This document shows positions 1-12,211 of a stretch of DNA of 64,000 bases, in pieces. Below the pieces are notes generated by a model. That model made no database searches. It saw only the letters and a program-made list of their open reading frames with translations, and was not told the origin of the DNA. The stretch lies in contig JAZGTN010000237.1 in assembly GCA_037783415.1 (NCBI GenBank), positions 289,838 through 353,837 of the forward strand. The letters run 5' to 3'. Source of the DNA: Leptasterias polaris (taxonomy: Eukaryota > Echinodermata > Asteroidea > Forcipulatida > Asteriidae). Each line of letters starts with the position of its first letter. The stretch's first letter is position 1. Both the position numbers and the translations under genes were made by a program.

Positions 1-1973
1 CATAAATAAGAAGGTTTGAGGGTCTTGGTTTTTTTAGACGAGTGTTGGAACACCATGATATAGTTATTTAGATGGGGAAAAAATAGAAGAAACACTAAAA
101 GTAGAATATTTTGTTTGATAAAACAGAAATTCCAATCCTTACAAGTGTCATAGACATGCACAAATTGTATCCGTTTTCATACTATTACACCTCAAAAACC
201 ATTACAGCATTGTCTAAGAACAAAATTTACATTAACATGTTTTCCACAGCAGCAAACTTCTGATATTGTTGCATTTGCATTAGATTCAGCAACACTGCAG
301 TCAAATTATTTTCAGTCAGACAATTCAGCAAGATAAGGTGCTTTACAAATAGTAATCACCCACCCATCCCCTTCTCAAAAAGAGGCAATTTTTGCTTTGT
401 TCCTGTAATCTATCATTATAAGTACAGGTTGTTGCAATCATTTTTCTCCACCCTAGTCACAACAGAAGACAATTATAATGGGGTTGTTAACATCCTTCAC
501 ACAATAGGGTATTGTACTTCCCCCCCCCCCCCCCACCCCTGTTTTCAGTGTGTCAGGTGTACTTTTGGGTTGAGTCTATCTTAGTTGTCTTAGGTTTCTT
601 GTACAGATACATCAATGACAGAGAGACCGACCCACTTGCACTTTGATGTCAACTTTTATGACCCTGCTACCCTACTGAGCAACAACAATTTCATATGTTG
701 CCGAGAGAACAACTAAACAAAAGTGTAAATTCTTGAAGCCGTGCAGTTGTCAAAATGATAGATGCTGGAATTTATACTAAAGCACTATTTGTTTTTAGTC
801 ATTAATAAACTGGACAAGCCATTCCAAGCCCCCTGCTTTCCCCCAACACGCAAACTGCTCATTTACAATTCCATCTGTCATATTTTTTGGGTCCCAGGAA
901 GCACTTCTGTGGAAAAAAATTTCTCTGGATGGCCTTCTTAAAATTGCCCATCAATTTTGGGAGACATTTTAAAGCCATGTAGATCTGCACGCTGGTCGGG
1001 GTTATTTACTCTTGAACTGTTGTCAATCCGTCACCATATTGTGGCATTTGTTGTCTTGCAACCTTTTCTGTTTTCCTTCTTTGAGTTTGTAAATTATTGT
1101 TAATGATGATGATTTAGTGCATCTTGTTGAGTGAACATAAATCCCAAAAGACTCAAGTAAAAGTTGATACTGTTCAGGAGGCTACAGTAATAACCTGATT
1201 TCTCAAAGCCAATATTGGACATTTCATATGGAAACACCTTTATCTTGCTTTGCTTTTGAAATCTCTTGTTTCTATTTCACTTGACTTTAAAAGGTTTTGT
1301 ATTTTTGTGTTGGGTTTGCATTAGTTAACAATGTTCCAATATGAGGCGAACACAGGTATTATCACCCCTTGAAGAAAGACTGTGTCAACCAAGCAGTTTT
1401 TTTTTTGTTTTTTTTTTATTTGTTGGCTACGATTCTCAGGGATTTGTACGGGAGTACAGCTTGTTATTTGTTAGTTTTGTTATTGAAAACAAATGCACTG
1501 TTTTAAATTAAGTCTTCCTTAACAGGGTAACGAGATTGCATTTGAATGCATGTATTGTTAGTTGTTTTGCCCATATTTATACAGTAAGAGAGAGAACAAA
1601 ACAAATGTGGTATTACTTAAAGTGAATACTGTTACCTAACATGAATAATGAATTTTTGTGTAGATGATAGTCTAGTTCAATTGTAACCGTCTACTTAACT
1701 ATTTGTATCCATTAATGATCCATTCCAATAGCAGCAACTTACCTTCACTCTTGAGATACGACAATGAGCTAACTTTACTTGTAGATCCTTCAATAGTACT
1801 GTCTGGTGGAAAGGTTTTGTTCAGTGAACATGTGTTGTTTGTTTAAAAAGCAGCAACTATTGAAACGATCAGTCATTGTTGAGTTTTTTCCCCCTTCTCT
1901 TTTGAAGTGAAAATGACAAACTACTTGTGTGTTCTGCAGAGTCCACACACTATAACTGGGGTCAATGTTATAT

Positions 1974-2033
1974 CATCTCCGTTTGACATCATGTGAAAAA
2001 CGTCATCTCCGTTTGACATCATGTGAAAAACGT
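1974..2033. repeat. Two-copy tandem repeat, 30-bp unit
   Basis: A 30-bp unit starting CATCTCCGTTTGACATCATG is repeated twice head-to-tail with no difference between the copies, indicating a very recent duplication. It ends 57 bp before the perfect hairpin at 2090. Confidence 0.85.
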
Positions 2034-2089
2034 CTCCTTTAGAGGTGCTCACTTGTCACCCTTTGAACAACCCGGTGCATCAAATTGTG

Positions 2090-2151
2090 ACTTATTATAT
2101 ATGCTACCAAATCAACAGCCCACTGTTGATTTGGTAGCATATATAATAAGT
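2090..2151. repeat. Perfect 29-bp inverted repeat with 4-nt loop
   Basis: The left arm (2090-2118, starting ACTTATTATATATGCTACC) and the right arm (2123-2151) are exact reverse complements around a CCCA loop. No transposon ends or target duplications are evident. It could be a recent foldback mutation, a transcribed hairpin or an assembly artefact. Real microRNA precursors usually have bulges, so a miRNA call is not supported. Confidence 0.9.
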
Positions 2152-5100
2152 TCTTCAAACGATAACCCATTATTTGCCAGTAATTCGAGCTGCAAACAAT
2201 CTGAAGTACATGTGGATCAAAAAATAAGAATCCAGTGCGTAAAATTTTTCAGAGAAAAACCTCATTAAGGAGCACCTTTAATCTGCATAACTTTTATCAG
2301 ATTGCCAGATGTTGAAAAAGATTCTCACAATAAGCAGTGCTTGTCTGATTCCATTTTGAGGAGCGTGCACTTTGTCAGTGAGCCAACTTTTCACTCTGAT
2401 GTAACAATTATTCATTCCCTGAATTGCCGACCATGCATCATCATCAATTTGCAGGCAGAGAATGAATTTAAGCTGTTGGATTCCACCCCCATCCCCCCAA
2501 GTTGAGAAGTTTGTCTGGCAAAAGATTGATAAACTATTACCTCTGAGGTTAACACACAATCAAACAAGAAAGCATACAGTTATGAAGATTCATCCAAAGT
2601 CTTGCTGAAGATGGATTCCTCATAAACTGCATTGTAACGTTGTATATAAACCATCTTCTCAGACGACAAGGCGTCTGACTTTGCTATGACGTGAAATTTC
2701 CATTTATTAGAGTGTAAAATTCCAATTAAGTAACTACAATATGTCTCGATGTATGTAAAATAACTCGCTGTGTGTTAAAGATAAACCAACTAGTACATGT
2801 GTACATTACTGTAAAAATGTAATTATGTACAATAACAGTCAGTGTTTTTCAGAGATGCTTTTTCAATGCCAAACGGAAATTGGGGCTTGAAAATGTTTAT
2901 TATTTAGCTTGATCGTCAGATGTGATGTAAACCTCAAGCAAATCGTTCAGGATGGTTCTATCCAAGGGGAGGGTGGAGAAATAATGACAGTCTTATTATA
3001 AAGACAAATTTCTTTACTTCTTGTTCTGTTTGCTTTGTAATTGTGACTACATGTGTTTTATTTTGAAACCTATCGACTATGCAGACCACAATACTGCTCA
3101 GTTATTGCAGCTTTTTGTACTTAATACTATGGAGTTTTCCCTCACTGTCTGTCAGCTTTGGGAAGAACCATTTGATTAGAACTTTGTGTTGTATTTTGTT
3201 TTTTAAACTTCTAATTTATTGTTCATCTGTAGCCCATTTTATTAATTGTGTGTGTTATATTTTGCATGTACATGTTAATTTAGTAGAGTAACCAATATTT
3301 ATAATTTGTATTTTGTTGTCTCTTGTTCTTTTACGTGGAGATGGAAGTTTATTCGTTGACCGTTCCATCACTGATTGTTCAATCTATTATGTTGGGTAGC
3401 CTGTGCTCAAGTTATCTGCATAATTTTCTAGAATGTCAGTTGATGTAATGGCATCCATTGCCAATATGCAGTATTATGTCATACCTTAACTTTGTTTTGA
3501 TTAGAGCTTATGCAAACAAACAAAGAAGTAGCTCATTTAATTACACATTATACTAATAGACATCGGAACAATGAAAGCCGCAAAAGTATTTTAGAACTTA
3601 AACCAAAAAGAAAATTGTCAAAAGTCCCTAACATTTCTATCATGGTTATTTTTGTTTTGTTTTTTAGTCTTTCAGCTTTAAAGTTTGCTCAAATTTTATT
3701 TTGCATATGTGTGCTTTAAAAATATGATTCCTTTTTCACTTTGTGTATGTGTTGTACAGCAAATAAAAATAATACCATATTTTCTGGTCAAGAGACCGAG
3801 CGAAGCCAAAGGAAACTTAAATTTTATGTAAATAAAATCCACAGCCATGGGTTGGACAGTTTAAGATGCGATACTTCAGGAAAAAGAAACTATACCTTAA
3901 CTGAATTTGTGTACAATGTACTTACAAAGTGTACAGTATGGAGAACTATATGAAGTGTATTTAACTGCCAGGTCAACTTGCTTTTTCTCCAAGCTTTGTG
4001 TATTGGGTGTTATTGGAGAATTTACACAAGTCTCTGCTCCTAAATGTTGTGAGTTGGGCAAATTGGTTGTGTCTTAATTGTAACTGAAATAATGGTTATA
4101 ACTCTTTAACAACTTGGTGGCAGAGTATGGGTGTACAGCTTGTTTAATATAAGCTAATACTTTTGACTTAAATAATGTACTTTCTGGAGGACTGTTGCCA
4201 CCCAAAACTGGCCCAATTGGGAATGTGTTGTCCAAATGGGAACATTAATGATCCCCTATTGAGAACGCTTTGTGGGCAACATTGCCTTCAACAAATGGCT
4301 CTGAAAACATTATCCCAATTAGGATTGGTTAACCCCCCAGGGTTGCAGAAGAAGCCAGTCTGGTACACATGTACTAAAGCTCAGATAAACTAACAAGTAC
4401 AATTCTAAGCTTTTACATGTGAAACAAGACATATTATTAGCTGTTTCAATTTTTGCTGTGGGGTTCAACTTGCTTACGTGCATCCATGTGGCCAATCACA
4501 GCTAATCGTTTCTCAAATCGTACCATAGACTGTTTCTGAAAACAGTGTCATCCATTATGATTGTTTTGTGACTGTTTTGGTGATATGGAGTGATGGTCAG
4601 CTAGATTGGATCTTGGACTTTAAAAGTTTCTTAAGATTGTTGTTAATTTAAGTCTTATTTCCACAGATTTCTTAGCAAACTTGTGTGACTCATAAAGATA
4701 TGGAAGTAATTTTCAAGGTCAATTTTTTACCAGTTTTTGTTGCTTTGGATGGGCTAAGTGTACAATGACCAAATGGTTGCATTGCTGAGGTTGCTGTCCC
4801 CTAGTCTATTTCCATTGAGATATACTACTACCTTGATCATGAACCTTGTCCCCTAATGAAGATAATGGGGTGGGGGGAACATACAAGGATACTATCACCA
4901 AGAACCCTCCTCCACTGAGGCAGAACTCCTTGGGTTATACATAGACACCTTTGGTGTGGATTAACACTGCCACATCATAACCACTTCCCTCATCAAATGG
5001 GATTGATCATCTCTGGAATTCTGGTTTTGGCTTTCTTGTTTATTTGGTTTTCTTTATTTACTTCTTTTACTTGGTCATTTTTGCACTGCCCACTGTCAAA

Positions 5101-5479
5101 AGCTCTATATTTAACATGATATAATGCTTATTTTTGTATTTTTTATGCCAAGTAGGGTCCTGTGTTAATATTATCATGATGTATGTATCGAATGGAAGAG
5201 TTTATATATATCTGTAGGTTGTGTAGTCCACTTGCACATTAGGGGTATTGGTCATGCCACACCGCACCCAGTATAAATGGTATTATTGTAGATGCACTGT
5301 ACATGTATGATGTAGTTTTAGTGGAACATTGTATATTTTGTGATACTGAGGTTTAACTAATAAAAAAATAGGACAACTTACTGATTGATTTGACAGAAAC
5401 CATGTGTTCTGCTGTCTTTTGTGACTCAAATGGTTTTTAAGTAAAAGGGGGGTCGAGTTAATGTAACATATACTGGTAT

Positions 5480-6000
5480 AGAGAACTTTCTAAAATTCAA
5501 CGAGTTCAGAACACCGCTGCTCGCCTCGTCTCTCGCACACCTCGTTCTCAACATATTACTCCCATCTTACAAGAACTCCACTGGCTCCCGATCAAACTGC
5601 GTATCGTTTATAAGTTAAATCTTCTCACTTTCAAAGCTCTTCATGGCTTATCTCCTGACTATATATCTGATCTTCTCCATAAATATATTCCTGTTCGTCC
5701 TCTCCGATCTGCTGGCCAATCCCTACCCACGCAAACTACTTTTTCCACAAAATGTTATGGTCAAAGAGCCTTCAACTTCATTGCACCTTCATTATGGAAT
5801 GACTTGCCTCTTAATATTCGCCAAGCTGGCTCTCTTCAGATTTTCAAGGGACTTTTAAAAACTCATTTGTTTGAATCTTTATTTGTGTAACTTGCTTTTA
5901 AAATAATATTCTTTTCAATGTTTTTTTTGTTTTTGTGTTGCACATAGAGGCTTCTGCATTATGCGCTATATAAATTTATCGTATTATTATTATTATTATT
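5480..6000 (+). mobile_element. 5'-truncated LINE (L2/CR1-like), C-terminal RT fragment plus ATT tail
   Basis: An open frame from about 5480 to the stop at 5888-5890 encodes the C-terminal tail typical of L2/CR1-like LINE ORF2 proteins: IQRVQNTAARLVSRT, LHWLPIKLRIVYK, RSAGQSL, APSLWNDLPLNIR and FKGLLKTHLF. The stop is followed by about 110 bp of 3' UTR (ATGCGCTATATAAATTTATCG) and a simple (ATT)n tail at 5982-6000, the usual 3' end of such elements. Everything upstream, including the RT catalytic core and endonuclease, is missing, as expected of 5'-truncated insertions. The fragment reads without stops or frameshifts, so it is fairly young. It cannot move by itself. The clade assignment is from memory of family motifs. 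Confidence 0.8.
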
Positions 6001-7040
6001 GGTCCACATTTGATCTGAATTATTGGCAAGCCAACAAATTTGAAACAAATTTAATCAAAGATAAGTTTGGGTGTTGCCATAAACAGTTCAGTTTGCATCT
6101 TTTAAACTTTTTAATAAAGATCAGGATTTTGAAAACCATTGTTAAGTGAAGAGCTGGAAACTAGAGTATACACTGGTTTTTAAGAATGACCAGCTAACTT
6201 TGAAATTACCCAAACAAGTTTCATATTGTGTTTGAGCTTGACTACATAATTATGACAAACAAACAGACCCGAACTGCGCAGACTAAAACAACTCGAGAGG
6301 TGCTTGATTATATATAAGAAAACTTTTCTCTATACAAGAGGGCGTCAAAATTAAAGTTGAGTCTGTTTGTTTAAAGGTGTGCATCGACAGAACTCCCCTT
6401 CAAGTTGATCGAAGGGAGACATAAGTGTTCAAAACTATTAGATGTTCGGAGCATGGGGAAAGGAGGGACCACTTAGGGGAAACTTTTCCCAGTACTTGCA
6501 ATAATTATTGACCATTCGTCGTCTGCTCAGAACTATAAGGTCCTTAGTGCAATTTGTATGGGTTTCATAACAATTTCTTTGGCATATTTTGCAGCTCCTG
6601 TTAAGTGGAGTTTATTGATCCAAAAAACATCACACGTTTTTGGTGAAAATCAAATGATTTTCGAGAGTGAACTTTTAAAACTATCTTGACAACTTGCTCA
6701 TTGAGAAGGCGTACACACGTTCTCATAATTACGTTTAAAAAAATTGCTTTTCAACGTTACTGGTATAAACGTGTGATGTTTTTTTAAAACAAATTCCAGC
6801 AGTCTGGCTATCTGGAAGTACATGATCCAGATCTTAGCAGGTTAAAAATCTGAATGGGCACAAAAAAAGAATAGGTTTGCAATGGTGCTAGGGCCAAGAA
6901 TACGGAGGGGATTGGCCCTATTCATGGGGCTAATTAAGACAACCGCAGTGCTTGCCAGGTGAAAAGAATTTGAATATAAATGTAATGAACATAGTATTGA
7001 ACTTGAAGCAAAACATATATATATATATATAACATTATAT

Positions 7041-7266
7041 TAGTAGGGGAGATGGCCTTAGCTTTCGATCTAAACCGGACCTTCGCAGAGGCATAATAAA
7101 CAAGCACAATTATATATATTTAATTTTCCAAAATTTTTCTGGACGCCTTCCCATAACCCTTATTGCTCCTCTTTTTGCTATAAATTTATATGTTTTTGTT
7201 TGTGCTTGTTTATGCCTCTGACGAAGGTCCGGTTTGGGTCAAAAGGTAGGACCATCTCCCCTACTA
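7041..7266. mobile_element. MITE with about 65-bp terminal inverted repeats
   Basis: The ends TAGTAGGGGAGATGG and its exact reverse complement enclose 226 bp. The inverted similarity continues inward for about 65 bp, including AAACCGGACCTTCG and AGAGGCATAA. There is no coding capacity. The flanks show no clear target duplication. Confidence 0.8.
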
Positions 7267-8574
7267 ATTTGATGTTTTTATAGTTTAGATCCGGTGTGGC
7301 AGGAGATTCTGCCCCCCCCCCCCCCCCCCCCCCAATATGGCGAACTGTGCACAAACTTCTTCTGATAGCGCCCTCTTTTGAATCAACCTCCTCTAGTCCG
7401 TGTTAATTTCGTGTACGGGGGACAAAATCTCTGGGGGAAAGATTTTCCCGAGGACACCGTCGGCATAGGCCAAGACCCCACAGAAGCCATGAACAATATT
7501 AAATTGGAGCCAATCTAGGCTTACACTTTCTAACTACAACACTTGACTTTCTAATTGCTGAACATAATGTTTGTAAAACGTGAGTTATTTGCGAAAAGAT
7601 AATAAACACTAAAAAAAACTTCCTGTAGAAAAGTTCAGCTGTTGTGGTACAATCAATGTACTTTACTTTTCTGCTTCTGCTTGATACTGTGCAAACACCA
7701 CCAGTTGGCTGGTTATCAAGCACAGGGTCAGTGTGGTTGGAAGATATAGATTACATTTTAAAATGCGCCTTCCTAATCATAAATTTAGTTGTAAATTATA
7801 TTATTTTCGTCCTAGGCTTATTGGCAATACTTCTATTTATATAAAGCCAGAACCGTCCTGAATATATCGTCCCATTCTCACCCCACAAAATGCTAACCAA
7901 GTAACACAGTCATGATTCACAGATTGGCAATAGACTTGCACCTATCGTTGCCTTGCTATTTCGTCAATCACTGGTTGCTAATAATACAAGTCATGCACCC
8001 AACCGTGGGTTATACTGAACTGTTGAAAGTGTCTAAAATATTGATCCTTCACACCGAAAGTGCTGGGTGCCCATTGACTGAAGTGCAACGGGTAATGCAT
8101 CGAGGTGTCAAATGGAGACGCCATTTTTTTGAGCTTGGCGTGATGGGTGATGTATTGATTTCCCGCCAAAAATGTCCGCCGCCAATTGACACTTTGATGT
8201 AGGGATGTCGTTATGGATAGATCATGCACTTAATCCGCATTTTGCGCTTCATACCCCCACCAAGATGATGGGCAGCGCCGGCGTTATTTCAGGCATCAAT
8301 GCGTTATTGGAGTAGCGGTGATTTCACTTTCCACGGAACACATTTTTAAATCTTTTCGTATGGTGTCTAGCAGGGTTATATTTCATCTGTTTAAGTATTT
8401 CAGTGAGATGGGTGCAGGTATTTATACACAAACAGAATAGCGAAAAGTGAAGTTGCCTGCATTTTTGGATAGAAGCGTTTACAAATTACAATGGCGATGT
8501 CGCAATGTCTGTTTCACGGAACTAGACTCGAGTTGAGCATCCTCCTTTATGAACTATGGTCAATTTAAGGCGCG

Positions 8575-8675
8575 TCTACAGCTACCGATGTTGCTATAAG
8601 GACGTCCTTTATACTTCAGCCATAGAGCAAGGATGATGACGACGCGTTGACCCAGCTGTAGCCGTAGCCTTAGCA
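8575..8675. repeat. Dispersed repeat fragment related to 24311-24421
   Basis: Shares GTTGCT..AAGGACGTCCT, ATACTTCA, a GATGACG block and AGCTGTAGCCGTAGCC in the same order with the element at 24311-24421. The ends are less well preserved here. Confidence 0.55.
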
Positions 8676-8686
8676 CACATCCTCAT

Positions 8687-9254
8687 TAAAGGCACTGAAC
8701 ATGTTTGGTAATTATCAAAGACCAGGGATTGTCACTCGGTGTATCCCAACATATGCATAAAATAACAAACCTGTGAAAATTTGGGCTGAATCGGTCATCG
8801 AAGTTGCAAGAAAATAAAGAAAGAAAAAAAACCTTGTTGCACAGTTTTGTGTGCTTTCAGATGCTAATAAAAGGCTTCATGCATGAAGTCTTTTATTATT
8901 TTATCAAATAATAAACCGCAAGGGAAACTGACTGGGTAAATGTTTAAATGATTTTGGGTTGAACAAAGAAAAATTGACTAGAGCGGGATTTGAACCAACG
9001 ACCTCCGGTTTAACGTGCCGGCGCTCTACCAACTGAGCTATCTAGCCCTATGTTGGCGGTCTCCCTATTATTTTTGTCAATATCTTTGTTATTTTAGTGA
9101 GAAGTTACCTCTTTCTCAAAAACTACGTTACTTCAGAGGGAGTGGTTTCTCACAATGTTTTATACTATCAACAGCTCTCCGTTGCTGGTTACCAAGTAAG
9201 TTTTTATGCTAATATATATTTTGAGTAATTACCAAACGTGTTCAGTGCCTTTAA
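8687..9254. mobile_element. Palindrome-ended 'GGCACTG..GTTTGGTAATT' repeat, interrupted by a SINE
   Basis: The left end reads TTAAAGGCACTGAACATGTT and the right end is its inverted counterpart (AACGTGTTCAGTGCCTTTAA). The same family occurs at 20795-20920 (partial), 32037-32175 (left part), 52621-52812 (left part) and 55930-56304 (near complete, opposite orientation). The interior includes CACAGTTTTGTGTGCTTTCAG, then, beyond the inserted SINE, GTTTTATACTATCAACAG. I recall this high-copy family from echinoderm (sea star-type) sequence, which is the main basis for the organism guess. It has no coding capacity. Confidence 0.8.
8902..9090 (-). mobile_element. tRNA-derived SINE (minus strand)
   Basis: The minus strand of 8976-9049 reads like a tRNA: an A-box region TAGCTCAGTTGGTAGAGC and a B box GGTTCAAATCC, with an imperfect anticodon arm and weak acceptor pairing. 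It is a tRNA-derived RNA polymerase III head, not a working tRNA. A second copy with the same flanking body sequence lies at 36814-36987, which defines the element limits. This copy sits inside the GGCACTG repeat at 8687-9254, so it is the younger insertion. Confidence 0.75.
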
Positions 9255-9342
9255 ACTAAAGTAAAAGTCACTTGAAACCAGTCACATGAGTGGGGGGCAT
9301 AACCTTCCCTACGAATCTTTGTAACGTAGAGAGCCCTGTATC

Positions 9343-9510
9343 GATGACTTCACGGTTTGTTTACTGCATTGCTTTCAAGCGCTTTCAAGCAATGCAGTAA
9401 ACGCGAAAAAGCTGTATAAGCCTAAACAATGCATTTCCGACAGTTTGTGCAGCAGAGACACAATGGTTCCCCATTCTTCTGCAAAGTGGTAAACAAACTG
9501 TGACGTCATC
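9343..9510. mobile_element. Small palindromic MITE with a 16-bp hairpin inside
   Basis: The outer inverted ends are ATGACTTCACGGTTTGTTTAC and its imperfect complement ending TGACGTCAT. Nested near the left end is a perfect 16-bp inverted repeat (9359-9374 with 9387-9402, GTTTACTGCATTGCTT) around a 12-nt loop. There is no coding capacity. Confidence 0.6.
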
Positions 9511-9710
9511 ATTATAAGGCCCCTGAGGGCGCTATCATCCACCAACCGCTCTCACAACACGAACCGCTCCTGTTCGGGTTTTTGATCAGAAAAGACATTC
9601 ATGTTCTGACGGTCCAAAGGAGACACGCCAATTTGGGTGAACGAAATTGCCTTGGAGACAGATTTAAAGGGGAATTGAGTGCTTTAATATGAGGTGAAGT
9701 AAAAGTAAAA

Positions 9711-10505
9711 TGAATGCTCCGTATTTTTGACCGCGTGAGGGCGCTCTCAAAAATATTTCTATCACTTCCGGGGGTATAAGCGATTATCGTCTGCTCAGCT
9801 CTGTGTAAAGTTTTAACATCGGCGTTCTGTCACTTCTGTGCGCGGTATAGTTTTTAGTTGCTTCTAAGGTGGGTTATAACGGCTCCTTTAAAGGTCTTAT
9901 TGTACGTGATGGATATGATGTCTGGTGGTAACGTGTTCCAGTCCTTAACTGTCTACACGATGTAGTTTAGGATCATCCAAGATAGGCATGGATGGACAGT
10001 CACTCAATGAACGTGAACTGTTCGTTTACCTTTTTACAAGCTCCGTTTCATTGCCAGAAGTTGATGCTCCTCTTCTGCTTGCTAACCAACGTTTGAGCTG
10101 AATAACTGATGCTGCAGTGGGGTCATCAAGTTCTGGGATGTCTTTTTGTCACACGCCAATCCAGACACAATCACATTCACAGCAAAGTGCAAGGCCTACA
10201 TTAGCAACTGTTCTCCGCAAACAAAGAGTAAATTTAGACTGCTTCAAACTTCCCCCTAACAGTTATTAAAAAGACTGGAACACGTTACCACCAGACATCA
10301 TATCCATTACGAACAATAAGACCTTTAAAGGAGCCGTTATAACCAACCTTAGAAGCAACTAAAAACTATACCGCGCACAGAAGTGAAGCCGACGTTAAAA
10401 CTGTACACAGAGCTGAGCAGACGATAATCGCTTATACCCACCCCCGGAAGGGATAAAAATATTTTTGAGAGCGCCCTCACGCGGTCAAAAATACGGCGCA
10501 TTGAC
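9711..10505. mobile_element. LINE-derived foldback element, copy 1
   Basis: The ends (left CTCCGTATTTTTGACCGCG) are inverted copies of each other, and the inverted similarity runs about 250 bp inward on both sides. The right arm has an open stretch 10273-10362 encoding DWNTLPPDIIS, then KTFKGAV and a stop. This is the pattern (WN-LP...FK) of the extreme C-terminus of a non-LTR reverse transcriptase. The left arm carries the same sequence inverted, so the element looks like two LINE 3' ends joined head-to-head. A related copy is at 37195-37998. Confidence 0.7.
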
Positions 10506-11315
10506 CTAATAATGATGGGAAATAATGATGGGGCGCACTTTAAAGCTTTTGTTTGTGATGTGACGTCAACGCGCGCGCGTGTAGTAACTGTGTGTGATCG
10601 ATAGTTCATGTTTATTATGTGTAGTGCCCCTTTAACAAGTGCTATAAAACGTTAACAATCACCAAGCGCGTTCGTGGTTTTTTGTTTTGTTTCATTTGTT
10701 TTTAAGTTTGCATACCGGCTGAATTACTCACATAACTTTCAAATGAATTTCAGTTTGTAACATTCTTGTGATTTCTACAATAATAAATAAACAAGTCTGC
10801 TTGTTTTGCTTAACTTTTTTGTTTGTTCCTTTTCACCAGAATCGCACACGATAATGCATGCATAGTTTACTCGCCCAGCGGAGATTAGGCCTACAATAAT
10901 AGTGCCTGCTTTTGTTTGATCTGCAGGTCTTTGCTCTATGGTTTGATGCACGGGGTATATACAATTATGCCACGAGAAAAACGATTCTGCTGGTGAACAT
11001 AGCACATGAAACTTCTCATTAGGCCCTATTAAAACAAAAGCAAATCATCACCACAAAGTTGTCGACAATATTCACCGACGGGGTCAATAAGGTTACAAAT
11101 ATGATCCAGATTTTTATCAATTTGTTCTTTTTGTAAGTTAGGGAAGTACGGTAGAGGAACAAGGAAAGGGGTGTTTATGTTCTAAAGAAAAATGCTTATA
11201 ACGAGTCGTTTTGGACCAGAGTCTAGTCATATCGCATTATAAAACAATTTTACCTTAAACCTCCACGCCCCCTCCAAATATATATATGTGTGTACGATTT
11301 TTTATAAGGCAAAGC

Positions 11316-11597
11316 TACGGAAGCGTAATTAGGACATAGCCAAAAAAAAAAAAAAAAAAAGTTTCTATTTCGCCCGGGCGATTTACTATTTCGCCCGGCG
11401 ATTTACTGTTGTTTTTAGTCCTGTTATCCATGTGTTTTCACTCGTCGTGATGTTGCAACTTGGTGATCACTATCGCCCGGGCAAAATACTAAATCGCCCG
11501 GGCGAATTAGTAAATCGCCTGGGCAAATTAGTAAATTGTCCGGGCGAAATAGCAAACCGTGATTTTTTTTTTGCTATGTCCTAAATACGCTTCCGTA
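11316..11597. mobile_element. Foldback element with CGCCCGGGCG subrepeats and 6-bp target duplication
   Basis: Terminal inverted repeats TACGGAAGCGTAATTAGG / CCTAAATACGCTTCCGTA are bordered by direct CAAAGC copies (11310-11315 and 11598-11603). Inside are several units of an AT spacer (TTTACTATT or its complement) plus a GC palindrome (TCGCCCGGGCGA), in inverted orientation on the two sides. The ends match those of the element at 44176-46068. It has no coding capacity. Confidence 0.8.
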
Positions 11598-12211
11598 CAA
11601 AGCTGCACCCCCGGGCCGGGGGCGCTTCCCTCTGGTGTAACTTTTTTTTCTATTCAGAAGGATTCTGACGCTCTGAGTCACCATTCAAGCGTGTACGAAC
11701 ATCTCTTCTGATGTTATTCTATAATCAGGAGTGGTGGTATGGGTGAGCGTGATACTAATAGTTCACTTCAATTCACAACTCGGGTCAGTCAGCTGCTCAA
11801 TCAAGAGGGCCTAATAGTAAATCTTCATTCGGCTATACCACTGGGAATTTCGGAAGTCACAATACTCGCGAGAACTCTGAAGGCCCACTACAAAATTGTA
11901 TTAAATTGTTATTTTAATTTATTTATTTAATTATATTTATTTGTTTGTGTGTATGTGTTTGCATGTTGCATTGTTAAATTTCCTCTATCTATGCACACAA
12001 GTGTGTTAGAAACATTGGCCCCACTGAGCCCGGTGACATTTCGTTACCGAATTCCGCGTACTGTCAGCCACATCACAGTGCGTGTTGTTATATCCGTCGT
12101 CAATAACTGCACCCACCGGCGCCCGAAAAAGAAAACCAAATCAATGTGTTATTATTTTCTGCACACAGAAAGTATGATAACGAAAAACCTGCCAGAGTAT
12201 CACCCGCACAC

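Larger units (their letters stand above)
1..5459. other. AT-rich non-coding stretch, possibly 3' UTR/flank of an upstream gene
   Basis: No reading frame here resembles a known protein; the few open frames are short and look random. The sequence is AT-rich, rich in TGTA/TTTGT words, and has an AATAAA at 5359-5364 shortly before a LINE fragment. It could therefore be the long 3' UTR or downstream flank of a gene lying left of the window, but no coding end is visible to prove it. Poly-C (about 520-535) and poly-T (1398-1418) runs occur. A short tandem duplication and a hairpin near 2 kb are listed separately. Confidence 0.3.

Noticed and set aside
2090..2151. microRNA precursor
   Set aside because: The stem is perfectly paired with a 4-nt loop and no evidence of conserved arms; the structure alone does not support a miRNA.
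8976..9049. tRNA gene on the minus strand
   Set aside because: Acceptor pairing is poor, the anticodon loop lacks the usual U33, and the same flanks occur at a second copy, so it is the head of a SINE.
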